Made by a program: the position numbers and the translations under genes. Positions 9,773 to 19,440 of a stretch of DNA of 64,000 nt are shown here, in pieces (position 1 is the first letter of the stretch; each line of letters begins with the position of its first letter). Under the pieces are notes generated by a model. It worked only from the letters and a program-made list of their open reading frames with translations, did no database searches and was not told where the DNA came from. This DNA comes from Marinomonas transparens (lineage in GTDB: Bacteria; Pseudomonadota; Gammaproteobacteria; Pseudomonadales; Marinomonadaceae), in assembly GCF_016463975.1 (NCBI RefSeq), contig NZ_JAEMNX010000021.1, positions 43,527 through 107,526 of the forward strand. The letters run 5' to 3'.

Positions 9773-10801
9773 ATGAAATTGGGATTTGTCACCAAAGCCA
9801 TTCTTTCTAGCGCAACCGCTGCAGCTATTGCTTTATCAGCAACCAATGTAAGCGCTGCCGATAACCGTAACTACATTCTAGCAACCGCTTCTACTGGTGG
9901 TACTTATTACCCCGTTGGTGTTGCGATTGCCACATTAAGCAAAATTAAACTCGAACCTAAATTTGGCCTGTCATTATCCGCTATCAGTTCTGCGGGATCC
10001 GGTGAAAACATCAAATTACTACGCGAGAACCAAGCTCAATTCGCCATTCTACAAGGCCTATATGGTGCTTGGGCATGGAATGGTGAAGGTCCACTTAAGA
10101 GCTCTGGGAAACAAACTGAACTACGCTCTATTTCCATGTTATGGCAGAACGTAGAACACTTTGTGCTTAAGTCTGATCTCGCTAAAACAGGAACCGTTGC
10201 TGATTTAAAAGGCTTAGAAGGCAGCGGTAATAAGTTCTCGATTGGTAAAAAGAACTCAGGAACAGAAGGTTCTGGTCGCCAACTTCTTAATGGCTTAAAG
10301 ATTACCCCGGATAAATTCAACCTTGCTTACATGGGCTATGGAGCCAGCGCAGATGCGATGCAAAATGGTAATATTGATGGCATGAACACACCAGCAGGCG
10401 TTCCTGTTAGTGCGGTTACTCGCCTCTATGCTTCCATGGGCGATAAAGTGACCGTTCTGGATTTAACGGATAAGCAAATGAAAGACGCTAATGGCGGCTA
10501 CAATTTGTGGACTCGTTATGTGATTCCAGCCAATACCTACCCAGGTCAAACAAAAGCAATCAATACCATCGCTCAACCTAACTTCCTAGCGGCTCGCGCA
10601 GACCTTTCTGATGAAGACGTTTACCAGCTAACAAAATCCATTTATGAGAACCTAGGGTATTTAAGCGCGATTCATAAAGCGACAGCAGTGATGTCTATTG
10701 AAAAAGCCATTGCTGGCCTTCCAGTACCACTGCACCCAGGTGCTGCTAAATACTATCGTGAGCAAGGCATTGAAATCCCAGCTCGCTTAATAGCAAAGTA
10801 A
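9773..10801 (+). CDS. TAXI-family TRAP transporter solute-binding protein
   Basis: A 342-residue periplasmic binding protein. It has a typical Sec signal peptide (charged MKLGFVTKA, a hydrophobic Ala-rich stretch, probable cleavage after VSA) and the TAXI-family opening YILATASTGGTYYPVG. TAXI proteins deliver substrates to fused TRAP permeases, which are driven by an ion gradient rather than ATP. The permease gene lies 106 bp downstream, separated by a terminator. Ribosome binding site ACGGAGAA precedes the ATG. The substrate cannot be deduced; TAXI systems are associated with dicarboxylates and amino acids. Confidence 0.93.
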   Translation: MKLGFVTKAILSSATAAAIALSATNVSAADNRNYILATASTGGTYYPVGVAIATLSKIKLEPKFGLSLSAISSAGSGENIKLLRENQAQFAILQGLYGAWAWNGEGPLKSSGKQTELRSISMLWQNVEHFVLKSDLAKTGTVADLKGLEGSGNKFSIGKKNSGTEGSGRQLLNGLKITPDKFNLAYMGYGASADAMQNGNIDGMNTPAGVPVSAVTRLYASMGDKVTVLDLTDKQMKDANGGYNLWTRYVIPANTYPGQTKAINTIAQPNFLAARADLSDEDVYQLTKSIYENLGYLSAIHKATAVMSIEKAIAGLPVPLHPGAAKYYREQGIEIPARLIAK

Positions 10802-10813
10802 CTAGCTACCGCG

Positions 10814-10850
10814 CTAAAAAGCACCGTACTGATATTACGGTGCTTTTTTA
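10814..10850 (+). terminator. Intra-operon rho-independent terminator
   Basis: An 8-bp stem (AGCACCGT / ACGGTGCT) with a 9-nt loop is followed by T6. It sits between the TAXI binding protein and its permease. Partial termination here would give more binding protein than permease, as expected for TRAP systems. Confidence 0.8.
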
Positions 10851-10907
10851 CTGCTTTCATCTCACACCCCACCGCCCTATACAGTACAAAAGAAAGGTAG
10901 CTGTTCC

Positions 10908-13052
10908 ATGAACGCTTTATCTCACTCACCAACGCCTACAGACAACGAAATCAACCTTGACGACTTCGAAACCAAACACCGATCCAGCTCTAGGCTCAAT
11001 CGTTTTGTGTTTGCTATTTCTATTTTCCTAGCCGTCGCGCACATCTATATCAATACCATCGGCACCCTTCCCGAGCTTTGGGTTTCGGCCTTCCATTTCG
11101 CTGGCTTCGGCACCTTATGCGCATTATTAATTCCAGCTAACCCAAAATGGCGAGACAGTAAAGTTGCTTTAATATGTGATGCCTTGATTGTCATCGCACT
11201 AGTCGGCATGGTGCTTTACATTGTCTTTTTTGAAGATGCGCTCTACGCAAGAGGAGTGACGTTTGATACTGGAGATTGGATCGTCTCCTCGATTAGCATT
11301 TTACTCGCTCTAGAATTAATTCGCCGCACCAGCGGTTGGTTTATTCCCTTGCTGATTATCGTCGCGCTGACCTATGTTGTACTCTGGGGGAAATGGATAG
11401 GCGGTGCATTTTCCTTCCCAGGATTAAGTGTTGAGACGCTTTTATATCGTAGCTTCTTTAGTACCGATGGTATGTTTGGATCTATCTCTAGAATTTCATG
11501 GAGCTTCGTCTTCATGTTCATTCTATTTGGCGCATTCTTAGTCAAATCCGGCGCTGGCGATTTTATCATCGCCCTATCGCGCACTCTCGCTAGCAAGATG
11601 ATTGGCGGACCAGGCTTTGTTGCTGTACTAGGCTCAGGACTCATGGGTTCTGTCTCCGGTTCCTCCGTTGCTAATACCGTTTCTACTGGTGTCATAACCA
11701 TCCCTTTAATGCGTAAAGCTGGCTTCCCTGCTCGCTTTGCCGCAGGTATTGAAGCCGCCGCCTCAACTGGCGGACAACTCATGCCTCCGGTGATGGGCGC
11801 TGGTGCATTCATTATGGCGTCTTATACACAAGTATCCTATGTCACCATTATCAGTGTTGCCGCCATTCCTGCTTTACTATATTTCTTATCTGTCGGGTTC
11901 TTCGTACGAGTTGAAGCCAAGCGCAGTAAAGTCATCGCGACAGAAGACAATGGCATATCTATTACTCAAGTATTAAAAGAAGGCTGGCATCACATTGTCC
12001 CCCTTGCGGTATTAGTCACCCTATTAATTCAAGGCTTCACACCAACCTATGCAGCAGGACTAAGCGTGCTCGCGGTTATAGTGTCCTCTTGGTTATCCAA
12101 AGAACACCGTATGGGGCCTACGGCTATTTTGGATGCCATGGCGCAAGGCGCGAAAAACATGTCGACTACTGCTGTGCTATTAGTAGGTATAGGTTTAGTG
12201 GTTAACGTCATCAGCACCACTGGGGTTGGCAATACTTTTTCATTGCTCATTACCGATTGGGCGGGAGGAAGTCTTTTCTTCACAATACTATTAGTGGCTA
12301 TCGCCTCTCTCATTTTGGGAATGGGGTTACCTGTTACTGCGTCTTATATCGTACTAGGCACCTTATCGGCTCCAGCCTTATTCAACCTTATCGCAGAAAG
12401 CCAACTACTGGAAATGATGGCTTCGGGAACCTTACCGCAGGCAGCAAGCGCCGTTTTCATGTTGGCTGACCCATCCGCTCTCACGGCTTTAGCGCAAGGA
12501 ATGTCAATGGATCAAGCCGCTGCTCTGCTAGCTCAAATTCCAGGTGACTTTAAAAGCATGCTGATGAATCAAGCCTTAGGCGCTGAAAGCGTCGCTATGA
12601 TTCTAGTAACAGCCCATATGATCATTTTTTGGCTATCTCAAGATAGTAACGTCACACCGCCAGTTTGTCTCACTGCTTTTGCCGCTGCCGCCATTGCTAA
12701 GACCCCACCGATGAGGACTGGCGTAACGGCTTGGAAATTGGCAAAAGGCCTCTATATCGTACCGCTTCTAATGGCCTATACGCCATTGATTGGTGGCGAC
12801 GCAGAAACGCTACTACGCCTTACTATTTTTGCCATCTTTGGTATGTATGCTTTGGTAGCAGCAATGGAAGGTTACCTAGAAGATAAATTGTCAATTCTTC
12901 CACGCTTGCTCGTGCTGATTGCCTCAGGAATGATGCTCTGGCCAAAGCTTGACTTGTGGATTCAATTAATTGGACTAGCGATCTTCTTAGTCATTTTCGT
13001 AATTGGTCATAAGAAATATTCAAACACGGTACAAGCTACTTCTGCGGCTTAA
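10908..13052 (+). CDS. TRAP transporter fused permease (DctQ-DctM type)
   Basis: A 714-residue polytopic membrane protein. The N-terminal part (roughly residues 30-180) has four hydrophobic segments like the small DctQ subunit. The rest is the large DctM subunit with the typical GSGLMGSVSGSSVANTVSTG and AAASTGGQLMPPVMGAGAF segments. Fused 4+12-TM permeases of this type pair with TAXI binding proteins, as here. Transport would be secondary, coupled to sodium or protons. The substrate is unknown. The start follows AGAAAGGTAGC; the next ATG downstream would remove conserved sequence. Confidence 0.94.
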   Translation: MNALSHSPTPTDNEINLDDFETKHRSSSRLNRFVFAISIFLAVAHIYINTIGTLPELWVSAFHFAGFGTLCALLIPANPKWRDSKVALICDALIVIALVGMVLYIVFFEDALYARGVTFDTGDWIVSSISILLALELIRRTSGWFIPLLIIVALTYVVLWGKWIGGAFSFPGLSVETLLYRSFFSTDGMFGSISRISWSFVFMFILFGAFLVKSGAGDFIIALSRTLASKMIGGPGFVAVLGSGLMGSVSGSSVANTVSTGVITIPLMRKAGFPARFAAGIEAAASTGGQLMPPVMGAGAFIMASYTQVSYVTIISVAAIPALLYFLSVGFFVRVEAKRSKVIATEDNGISITQVLKEGWHHIVPLAVLVTLLIQGFTPTYAAGLSVLAVIVSSWLSKEHRMGPTAILDAMAQGAKNMSTTAVLLVGIGLVVNVISTTGVGNTFSLLITDWAGGSLFFTILLVAIASLILGMGLPVTASYIVLGTLSAPALFNLIAESQLLEMMASGTLPQAASAVFMLADPSALTALAQGMSMDQAAALLAQIPGDFKSMLMNQALGAESVAMILVTAHMIIFWLSQDSNVTPPVCLTAFAAAAIAKTPPMRTGVTAWKLAKGLYIVPLLMAYTPLIGGDAETLLRLTIFAIFGMYALVAAMEGYLEDKLSILPRLLVLIASGMMLWPKLDLWIQLIGLAIFLVIFVIGHKKYSNTVQATSAA

Positions 13053-13083
13053 TCTTTAAACAACACAACGCAAAATACCGATA

Positions 13084-13120
13084 AAAAAGCCAGACACTTT
13101 ATTAAGTGTCTGGCTTTTTA
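13084..13120. terminator. Bidirectional terminator between TRAP permease and VOC gene
   Basis: A perfect stem AAAAAGCCAGACACTT / AAGTGTCTGGCTTTTT with a TATT loop is flanked by A and T runs. It can end transcription from both convergent genes. Confidence 0.9.
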
Positions 13121-13142
13121 GTTTTTAATCTGTTGAGACCTA

Positions 13143-13523
13143 TTATTTAATTTCAAACACTGAGCAAATTTTATTGCCTGATGGATCACGCAAATAAGCC
13201 AAATATAGCTTTCTGCCGTTGCCCTCTCGAATACCCGGCGCATCTTCACAACTGGTTCCACCATTTGCTACCCCTGCTGCGTGCCAGGCATCAACTTCAT
13301 CCGTTGATTTAGCCGAAAATCCAAACGTACTGCCATTCCCAAAAGTAGCAAGCTCACCATTAATAGGTTTGGTGATAATAAGAACGCCACTATCTGTCCA
13401 ATAAAGAGCACGCCCTTTAGGGTCTATAACGCCAGACTGATGACCTAAAGCCCCTAAAATCGCATCATAAAATACTTTTGATGCGTCTACATCATTCGAC
13501 CCTAATACCACATGACTAAACAT
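13143..13523 (-). CDS. VOC (glyoxalase/bleomycin-resistance-like) family protein
   Basis: A 126-residue single-domain protein with the vicinal-oxygen-chelate fold. It opens with MFSHVVLGSNDVDASKVFYD, the usual first beta-alpha unit with a metal-ligand His. It closes with YLRDPSGNKICSVFE, which holds the typical metal-ligand Glu in the final strand. The family includes isomerases, dioxygenases and resistance proteins. This short one with GxNDxxxSxxFYD resembles lactoylglutathione-lyase-like proteins of unknown substrate. It is convergent with the TRAP operon. Confidence 0.85.
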   Translation of the reverse strand: MFSHVVLGSNDVDASKVFYDAILGALGHQSGVIDPKGRALYWTDSGVLIITKPINGELATFGNGSTFGFSAKSTDEVDAWHAAGVANGGTSCEDAPGIREGNGRKLYLAYLRDPSGNKICSVFEIK

Positions 13524-13583
13524 TATCTTCCTCTAATTTTCTTAAAAAACACTCGAATACATTAACACCGAGATACAAGCCAT

Positions 13584-14576
13584 TTAAAGTTGCCATGCTA
13601 TAGTTAACGTCCCATAGCGATTAAGCTTCTCAGTTTGAATACTATTATTGGTATCCACTTCGTCTCTTTTGTTAAATGACGTATTGTACGCGAAAGTAAT
13701 GGCGCCATGCCCTCCAAGAGAATAACTCAATCCCGTTGTAAATACGTTGTAGGTATGATCATAATCTATAGAACGGCTATCCCGAAAAGTATTCCCGTCA
13801 GTAAAAATGCTATTGGCATCATAATTCAATAGGACGCCAGCATAAGCAAACCAACCATTATTTACCGCAATCGGATTAGAAGCCCTAGCATTGGCTAACA
13901 AGACCGTTGAATAGGACTCCTGTAGATTCTGCCCAACTCGCAACATAAATCCAGCATTAGCCCCACTTCTTAGCGTTCCTACCGCAATCTGTCCACCCGC
14001 TACGACATCAAATGTATCCGAACTGGATGCCAAAACACGCAAAGCACGACCGCGAGAAAAGCCAAACACAACTTCATTTTTTAATTGGGTATCCCAACCC
14101 TTTGGCTCTTTAGCTCCAATTGCTTTATGAACTGCTTTTTGCGTTTGCTCACCCTTTGCTTTGGGTCCTACCAATCCCACAGAGGTACTTACCCAATCCG
14201 CATAATTGGAGCCAATTTTAATATAGGCATTAGTATAATTTAGCAAACCAGAATAAGGTAAAGAGCCTTCAGGAGGGTTAACTTGTGATATGTCCTCAGC
14301 CGTTGTTAAAACCTGACCTAAGCTATTAACATTAACTATGCCGTAAGTTGATCCACTCGGCATGCTCCACATCAGAGGCCACACCCATATACTTGGCTTC
14401 TTTAATGGGTCACCCTGCCCGTAGACATCGTAAAGTGAAAAATAAATGCCATTCGTGTAACCACTGTCCTCACCAACAAAAAGATCGTTATCTAAGGTCG
14501 CTGAAAAAAAGTACTCAACAGCATAAGCCTGCCCTCCAGACAACAAAAAAAGACCTAAAAGATATTTTCTTATCAT
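13584..14576 (-). CDS. lpxR: Outer-membrane lipid A 3'-O-deacylase, LpxR-like
   Basis: A 330-residue outer-membrane beta-barrel. The strong GAGGAG ribosome binding site fixes the ATG. The signal peptide (MIRKYLLGLFLLSGGQAYA) is followed directly by FFSATLDNDLFVGEDSGYTNG, containing the Asn-Asp pair seen at the LpxR active site. Further on come VGLVGPKAKGEQTQ and VHKAIGAKEPKGWDTQL, which carry the catalytic His and the family GWDxQL motif. LpxR removes the 3'-acyloxyacyl chain of lipid A and helps pathogens evade TLR4. In a marine organism a role in envelope remodelling is the inference. The final residues WQL end in an aromatic-rich strand typical of barrel proteins. Confidence 0.85.
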   Translation of the reverse strand: MIRKYLLGLFLLSGGQAYAVEYFFSATLDNDLFVGEDSGYTNGIYFSLYDVYGQGDPLKKPSIWVWPLMWSMPSGSTYGIVNVNSLGQVLTTAEDISQVNPPEGSLPYSGLLNYTNAYIKIGSNYADWVSTSVGLVGPKAKGEQTQKAVHKAIGAKEPKGWDTQLKNEVVFGFSRGRALRVLASSSDTFDVVAGGQIAVGTLRSGANAGFMLRVGQNLQESYSTVLLANARASNPIAVNNGWFAYAGVLLNYDANSIFTDGNTFRDSRSIDYDHTYNVFTTGLSYSLGGHGAITFAYNTSFNKRDEVDTNNSIQTEKLNRYGTLTIAWQL

Positions 14577-14832
14577 GCTCCTCACTGTTTTAGTCTTACC
14601 CCGTACCAATTGTTGGTTAACCATTCTGCATCCACTCAAATTTAAAGATTGTCAGCTCTTGTATTATTAAACAGGCCAATTCCAGAAAACTTTACCACGG
14701 GCTAATTTAATAAAAAGACGTTATAGTGTAATTTCTCTTATTTTTCCCATTTTCACTGGAAAACGGAAAAACACCAACGACCTATTGATCACGCCTTAGT
14801 TAACCATCGATTGAGTCTAGGCTAACAATGAT

Positions 14833-16197
14833 TCACCTAAAAACCCGCTGTGACCAAACCGTTAGCCCAGCCGCGACACTACCAAAGTGATCACCATCTA
14901 AAACAGGAATATTTCCTATACATTGCTGTATTGCATCACGTATTACGGGGGATTTCGCCGAACCACCTGTCATATAGATCAAATCAGGCTGTTCTCCCGC
15001 TTGCTCAATAACGGATGTCATTAGCTGTAGCATTCTTTCTAATGGCGGCTCAATCGATTTTGCCAGAGCCTCGCGGGTAATGGATGTCTCTAAACCTGCT
15101 TCAATATAATCCATCAGCACCCTATGATCGATGATCTCAGACAGCGCGATTTTAGCTTCCTCTGCATTTCTCACAATATGATAATTCTGCTTTTCTTCCC
15201 TCATAAGCAGAAAACGTTCAATCAATTTCGGTTCACTCGCGTCTAAACGTAATTGCTCTATTTGATTACGAGTTTCCATACTATTAAAGGTCGCAATGGC
15301 CGATACATCATTGGTCGTCACCGCATTCCAATACATTTGCGTTGGCATGGGCAAACCGTTTTTCAGAGTAGAATCCATGCCGAATAAAGGCATTAAATGC
15401 TTACCTGCAATACGGATATCTAAATCATTCCCTCCGACTCGCTCACCGGTATGACCTAAAAAATCATGGCTCCTATCGTCTTTAACCACATATTCTGGCC
15501 CCATTCGGACCATGGCACAGTCTGTTGTACCACCACCAATATCCACCACCAGTACGGTTTTGTTTTCGATGAGCTTCGCCTCAAAATCCAAACCTGCAGC
15601 AATCGGCTCGTATAAAAACTCAATCTCTTTGAAGCCCGCTCGTTTACCTGCGGCTGTCAGTATTTCTAACGCTTGACGGTTACTGGCTTCGGCATCAATC
15701 CCTTGGAAGTTAACAGGACGACCAATCACCGTATGGGTAATCTCTTCTCCGAGTTGTTTTTCTGCTCTTTGCTTGATGTTTTGCATCATAGCGGCGACTA
15801 CATCTTCAAAGAAATTGATGTGCTCGGTGCGCAAGCCTGTGCCGCCTAGAAAGGATTTAGGGGATTTTACAAAATAGCCATCTTCAGGCCATTGGAAGTA
15901 CTCTTCAAAAGCTTCGCGGCCAAAAAATAAGACCTGATCATTATCATCAATATCTTCTTCATAACGCGCTCGTTGCGCACGAGTTAAAGCATTACGACGA
16001 GATTCCACAAAGGCTTTTTTAGCCTGTTGTTCCTGTATATTTCGCCCTACGGACTCGGTTATTAAGTCACGATCTAGAGCATAGACAGTCGAGGGTAAAA
16101 AAGTATGATTTCCTTCTAGTGTTACCAATTGAACATTCGAGCCCTGAGATACACCTAACGCGCAATTGGACGTTCCATAATCGAAACCGCAAATCAT
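14833..16197 (-). CDS. yegD: Hsp70-family ATPase YegD
   Basis: A 454-residue actin-fold ATPase of the Hsp70 superfamily lacking the C-terminal substrate-binding domain of DnaK. Phosphate 1 motif FDYGTSNCALG, phosphate 2 motif VVDIGGGTTDCAMV and the adenosine motif YMTGGSAKSPVI are all visible. The segments WPEDGYFVKSPKSFLG and VIGRPVNFQG are diagnostic of YegD. Its client and function are unknown. The gene is divergent from the chemoreceptor gene, with about 220 bp between starts. Confidence 0.92.
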   Translation of the reverse strand: MICGFDYGTSNCALGVSQGSNVQLVTLEGNHTFLPSTVYALDRDLITESVGRNIQEQQAKKAFVESRRNALTRAQRARYEEDIDDNDQVLFFGREAFEEYFQWPEDGYFVKSPKSFLGGTGLRTEHINFFEDVVAAMMQNIKQRAEKQLGEEITHTVIGRPVNFQGIDAEASNRQALEILTAAGKRAGFKEIEFLYEPIAAGLDFEAKLIENKTVLVVDIGGGTTDCAMVRMGPEYVVKDDRSHDFLGHTGERVGGNDLDIRIAGKHLMPLFGMDSTLKNGLPMPTQMYWNAVTTNDVSAIATFNSMETRNQIEQLRLDASEPKLIERFLLMREEKQNYHIVRNAEEAKIALSEIIDHRVLMDYIEAGLETSITREALAKSIEPPLERMLQLMTSVIEQAGEQPDLIYMTGGSAKSPVIRDAIQQCIGNIPVLDGDHFGSVAAGLTVWSQRVFR

Positions 16198-16421
16198 CTT
16201 GCTTTACCTATCAATTCATTAACAATAAAAAGGACGCGGACAATAGCACAGAGACAAAAAAACTGTCAGCCTACAGTGGCAACCGTTCGCTCTTGTTACA
16301 AAAAATTAACAGGAAAATACTATTTTAGTTGTTAGAGTCTATTAGTTCAAAAAATCTAGAGCGCGTCTTGCACTATACTTCAAAAAATAGTGGACAAAAA
16401 CATCCAACATTGGAGCACTTT

Positions 16422-18332
16422 ATGCACCTCTCACTACAGTCGAAAATCATGTTACAAGCCATCATTGTCGCCATCATCATTGCCATTGGCGTCGGAGGGG
16501 TGTCCTTTTATGATTTCACTAACTCCAGCAACACTCGCATAAAGTCTGAAGCCAGTTCTCAAGCTGACGCTATTTCGACCTACATTAATAGTTGGTCTGA
16601 TGATCGCAGCACTACAATGACTACCGTCAGAGAAAAGCTAGAAGCCTCTCTTCAAGCAGCTCCTAACGTCAATGAACAGGATGTTCTCAACATTCTTCAA
16701 CAAGCCCAAGGCAGTCTGAGTTTTGGAATGACCTTTTTAGGGCTAGAAAATGGTGCCATGTATCGCCATGACCCGTCCCTTAATAGTGCGGGCTATGACC
16801 CTCGTGTTCGTGGGTGGTATAAAGACGCCAAGGCGAAGAAAACAGCTTATGTCACCAATCCTTATATTTCCTCCTCAACCAAAAAGTTATCTATGACCTT
16901 TGTAGAACCTATTATTATTAACGGGGAATTCAAAGGTGCTATTGGCGGCCTGGTATTTCTAGATGATTTATTAGGTAAAATTACCGCGATGAATGTGTTG
17001 GGTGATGGCTATAGCACACTCTTTGACGGAGCAGGAAAAATCATTGCTCACCCACAAAAAGACCTCATTCTAAAAGACGCAGTGGAGTTATCTCCAACCC
17101 TAAATAAAAACTTTTTTAGCGATGTGCGTCAGAATGCCAAATTCACCGAGCTCATGCTTGGTGATAGCAATACCTATATGTACGCTAGCCAAATACAAAA
17201 TAGCCCATGGGTGCTGGGTTTAATGATGAATAAAAACATTCTAGATGCACCACTCATTAATCTCGGCACCAGTATAGTCATCGCTGTTATTGTGCTGCTG
17301 ATATTAGCTTCTCTCATCGTTATGCAGGTAACGCGCTATTTATTGAGAGACTTGCGCCGTGTGTCAGATAGTATGAAACAGATTGCCGAAGGAGACGGAG
17401 ACTTAACCCAGCGTCTAATCGTCAGTTCTAAAGATGAAATTGCCGTACTCGTCGACAATTTCAACCAATTCGTCGCGCTGCTACAGGGAACCATTACACA
17501 CTTAAAAAAAATTGGTCATGACCTATCCGGTCAAGCTAATGCCGCCCATGACTCTTCTCAAGAGAGTGCATTAAAACTGGAGGAGCAACAGCACAATATT
17601 TCTATGGTGGCCACGGCGATACATGAAATGTCACTAGCCACTCAAGAAATTGCAGGTAACGCTACGAATACCGCCAATAACGCCGATGAAACAGTAGCGG
17701 CCAGTAATATAGGCCAAAATCAGGTATTAAAAAGTCAAGACAGTATCCGAGCTCTCGCTGAAGACATTCAAGGCGTCGCCGAGGTTATTAATAGTGTCAG
17801 TAATAACGCCGATGGTATTAATGCCATTTTAACGACCATTTCCGGCATTGCAGAACAAACTAACTTACTCGCATTAAACGCCGCCATTGAAGCTGCACGC
17901 GCCGGTGAACAAGGCCGAGGGTTCGCCGTGGTGGCCGACGAAGTACGCGTATTATCACAACGTACTTACAGCTCTATTGAAGAAATCCAAAAAATGATTG
18001 AAGCCCTGCAAAGCACTACTAAGGATGCAGTGGCAAAAATCCAGCTCAGTCATGATAAGGCAGAAGGCAGTGTCGAGGATGTTAACGAAGCAAAATTGAG
18101 TCTAGATAAGATTCAGCAATCAGTAACCACCATCAATGATCGCGCTGCACAAATCGCGACCGCGACAGAGGAACAAACCAGCGTTACTGCGGAAGTTAAC
18201 CAGAATACAGCAGACATCCAACAGGGCTCCTCTGCACTGGTCGTGCTTGCTTCTGAAAGTGCTTCCCGCGCCGAAGAACTAAAAACCCTAGCCGATGACT
18301 TAATAAAACACATCAACAACTTCAGAACATAA
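16422..18332 (+). CDS. Methyl-accepting chemotaxis protein with dCache sensor
   Basis: A roughly 636-residue transmembrane chemoreceptor. I chose the ATG preceded by GGAG. An earlier in-frame start would add 31 residues without membrane character. Order of domains: TM1 about residues 10-30; periplasmic dCache_1 domain to about 270, with the [12 protein letters not shown] and [15 protein letters not shown] signatures common in amino-acid-type sensors; TM2 at [23 protein letters not shown]; cytoplasmic coiled coil with hairpin tip [20 protein letters not shown]. No C-terminal NWETF-like CheR-binding pentapeptide is present (it ends HINNFRT). Ligand unknown. Confidence 0.93.
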   Translation: MHLSLQSKIMLQAIIVAIIIAIGVGGVSFYDFTNSSNTRIKSEASSQADAISTYINSWSDDRSTTMTTVREKLEASLQAAPNVNEQDVLNILQQAQGSLSFGMTFLGLENGAMYRHDPSLNSAGYDPRVRGWYKDAKAKKTAYVTNPYISSSTKKLSMTFVEPIIINGEFKGAIGGLVFLDDLLGKITAMNVLGDGYSTLFDGAGKIIAHPQKDLILKDAVELSPTLNKNFFSDVRQNAKFTELMLGDSNTYMYASQIQNSPWVLGLMMNKNILDAPLINLGTSIVIAVIVLLILASLIVMQVTRYLLRDLRRVSDSMKQIAEGDGDLTQRLIVSSKDEIAVLVDNFNQFVALLQGTITHLKKIGHDLSGQANAAHDSSQESALKLEEQQHNISMVATAIHEMSLATQEIAGNATNTANNADETVAASNIGQNQVLKSQDSIRALAEDIQGVAEVINSVSNNADGINAILTTISGIAEQTNLLALNAAIEAARAGEQGRGFAVVADEVRVLSQRTYSSIEEIQKMIEALQSTTKDAVAKIQLSHDKAEGSVEDVNEAKLSLDKIQQSVTTINDRAAQIATATEEQTSVTAEVNQNTADIQQGSSALVVLASESASRAEELKTLADDLIKHINNFRT

Positions 18333-18340
18333 TCCAAATA

Positions 18341-18583
18341 CAGTGAGACCTTTGCACTAAGTCACGAGCGATACCAAGACAAGGCAAAAATAGACGAAAA
18401 AGCAAACACTTACATGGATGTAAGTGTTAAGACGATGCATAGCCACACGGATGTGGTTAATAGGGCAATGCAGGAGCCATTGCCGAGGATGCCAAAGCCG
18501 CGTTTATGGGTTATAAAGGAGTAATTTTAGTCTGTTTTTAACAAAATATTGGCAAGCACAGTCGTCGTGGAAAGGTCTCACTG
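18341..18583. repeat. MITE-like element with 13-bp terminal inverted repeats
   Basis: A 243-bp non-coding segment bounded by perfect inverted repeats CAGTGAGACCTTT (18341-18353) and AAAGGTCTCACTG (18571-18583). Inside are strong palindromes: AACACTTACAT/ATGTAAGTGTT, CCACA/TGTGG and GGCAATG/CATTGCC. No ORF is encoded. The layout is that of a miniature inverted-repeat transposable element whose transposase would be supplied in trans. No clear target duplication is visible, so the event may be old. It lies immediately after the chemoreceptor stop. Confidence 0.7.
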
Positions 18584-18590
18584 CAAACGA

Positions 18591-18626
18591 AAACGCCCTG
18601 TTAGCATACTCTAACAGGGCGTTTTT
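18591..18626. terminator. Bidirectional terminator after chemoreceptor / NnrU
   Basis: A 12-bp stem ACGCCCTGTTAG / CTAACAGGGCGT, with A-run and T5 flanks, ends just before the convergent NnrU gene. It probably serves both sides. Confidence 0.88.
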
Positions 18627-18647
18627 GATTTTAACGAATCAAAGACA

Positions 18648-19235
18648 TTACATCAGTGGCGAAACACCAATAACCGCCAGATGAAGAAAGAAAACAATAG
18701 CAAACCAAGAAAGCATAGTGAAAACAAACGCTGCTAAGTTAAACGGAATACTGGATTCATCAAAATCATCATAAACAACACCGGCTTTTCTGTCACGACG
18801 ACGATAAACGGCAAAACAAGCAATAGACCATATCAAAAAACTACCGAAAACCATCACATCCGCTAAAGAGCCATTGCTAATTAGATGTGCAAAAGCCCAA
18901 AGCTTTATAGCAATTAACAGAGGGTAGCCCAGTTTTCGTTTCATTGTGGTTTTTGGCACTATGGCAGAGCCCACAAAAAAAAGTGATAAAAGCATAATTA
19001 AGGCAGCCAGGTGATAAGTCCAAATAGGCGGGAACCACAACCAAATAGGTGATGCTCGCATCTGGATAAAGCCCATCACAATAAAAGCGCCCGCTAATAA
19101 AGTGATCAATCCATAACGCATACGCCAGCGCATCACACCATGACGCGCCATACTTGACTCTCGCCAGTTTGGCATTAACATCCTGACGGAATGCAGACTA
19201 AAAAAGATTACTAACCCGATAACCAAAATCAACAT
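18648..19235 (-). CDS. NnrU family integral membrane protein
   Basis: A 195-residue protein with about five hydrophobic segments and the NnrU-family landmarks HSVRML near the N-terminus, a conserved basic loop, and KLWAFAHLISNGSLADVMVFGSF. NnrU was named from denitrification clusters, where it affects nitrite/nitric oxide reduction. Here no denitrification gene is near, so that role cannot be assumed. A relation to the 15-cis-zeta-carotene isomerase/NnrU membrane family, which uses haem, is a known broader link. Confidence 0.85.
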   Translation of the reverse strand: MLILVIGLVIFFSLHSVRMLMPNWRESSMARHGVMRWRMRYGLITLLAGAFIVMGFIQMRASPIWLWFPPIWTYHLAALIMLLSLFFVGSAIVPKTTMKRKLGYPLLIAIKLWAFAHLISNGSLADVMVFGSFLIWSIACFAVYRRRDRKAGVVYDDFDESSIPFNLAAFVFTMLSWFAIVFFLHLAVIGVSPLM

Positions 19236-19440
19236 ACTAAGATGTTCCTTATATACTATTAATAAGCCGCGACACTTAAATCTGCCTGCATTGTAGACCC
19301 GTCATTTTATATCTCAAGCCCTATGTCTCCGTGCCCACTATAAAGTGTCATCAAAAGCACGATAGAATGGCCTTATAGAGCTAGAAAATACCCCTAGCTT
19401 TGCACTAGAATACACGCCTTTAAAATTCGGACAGCTTGCC

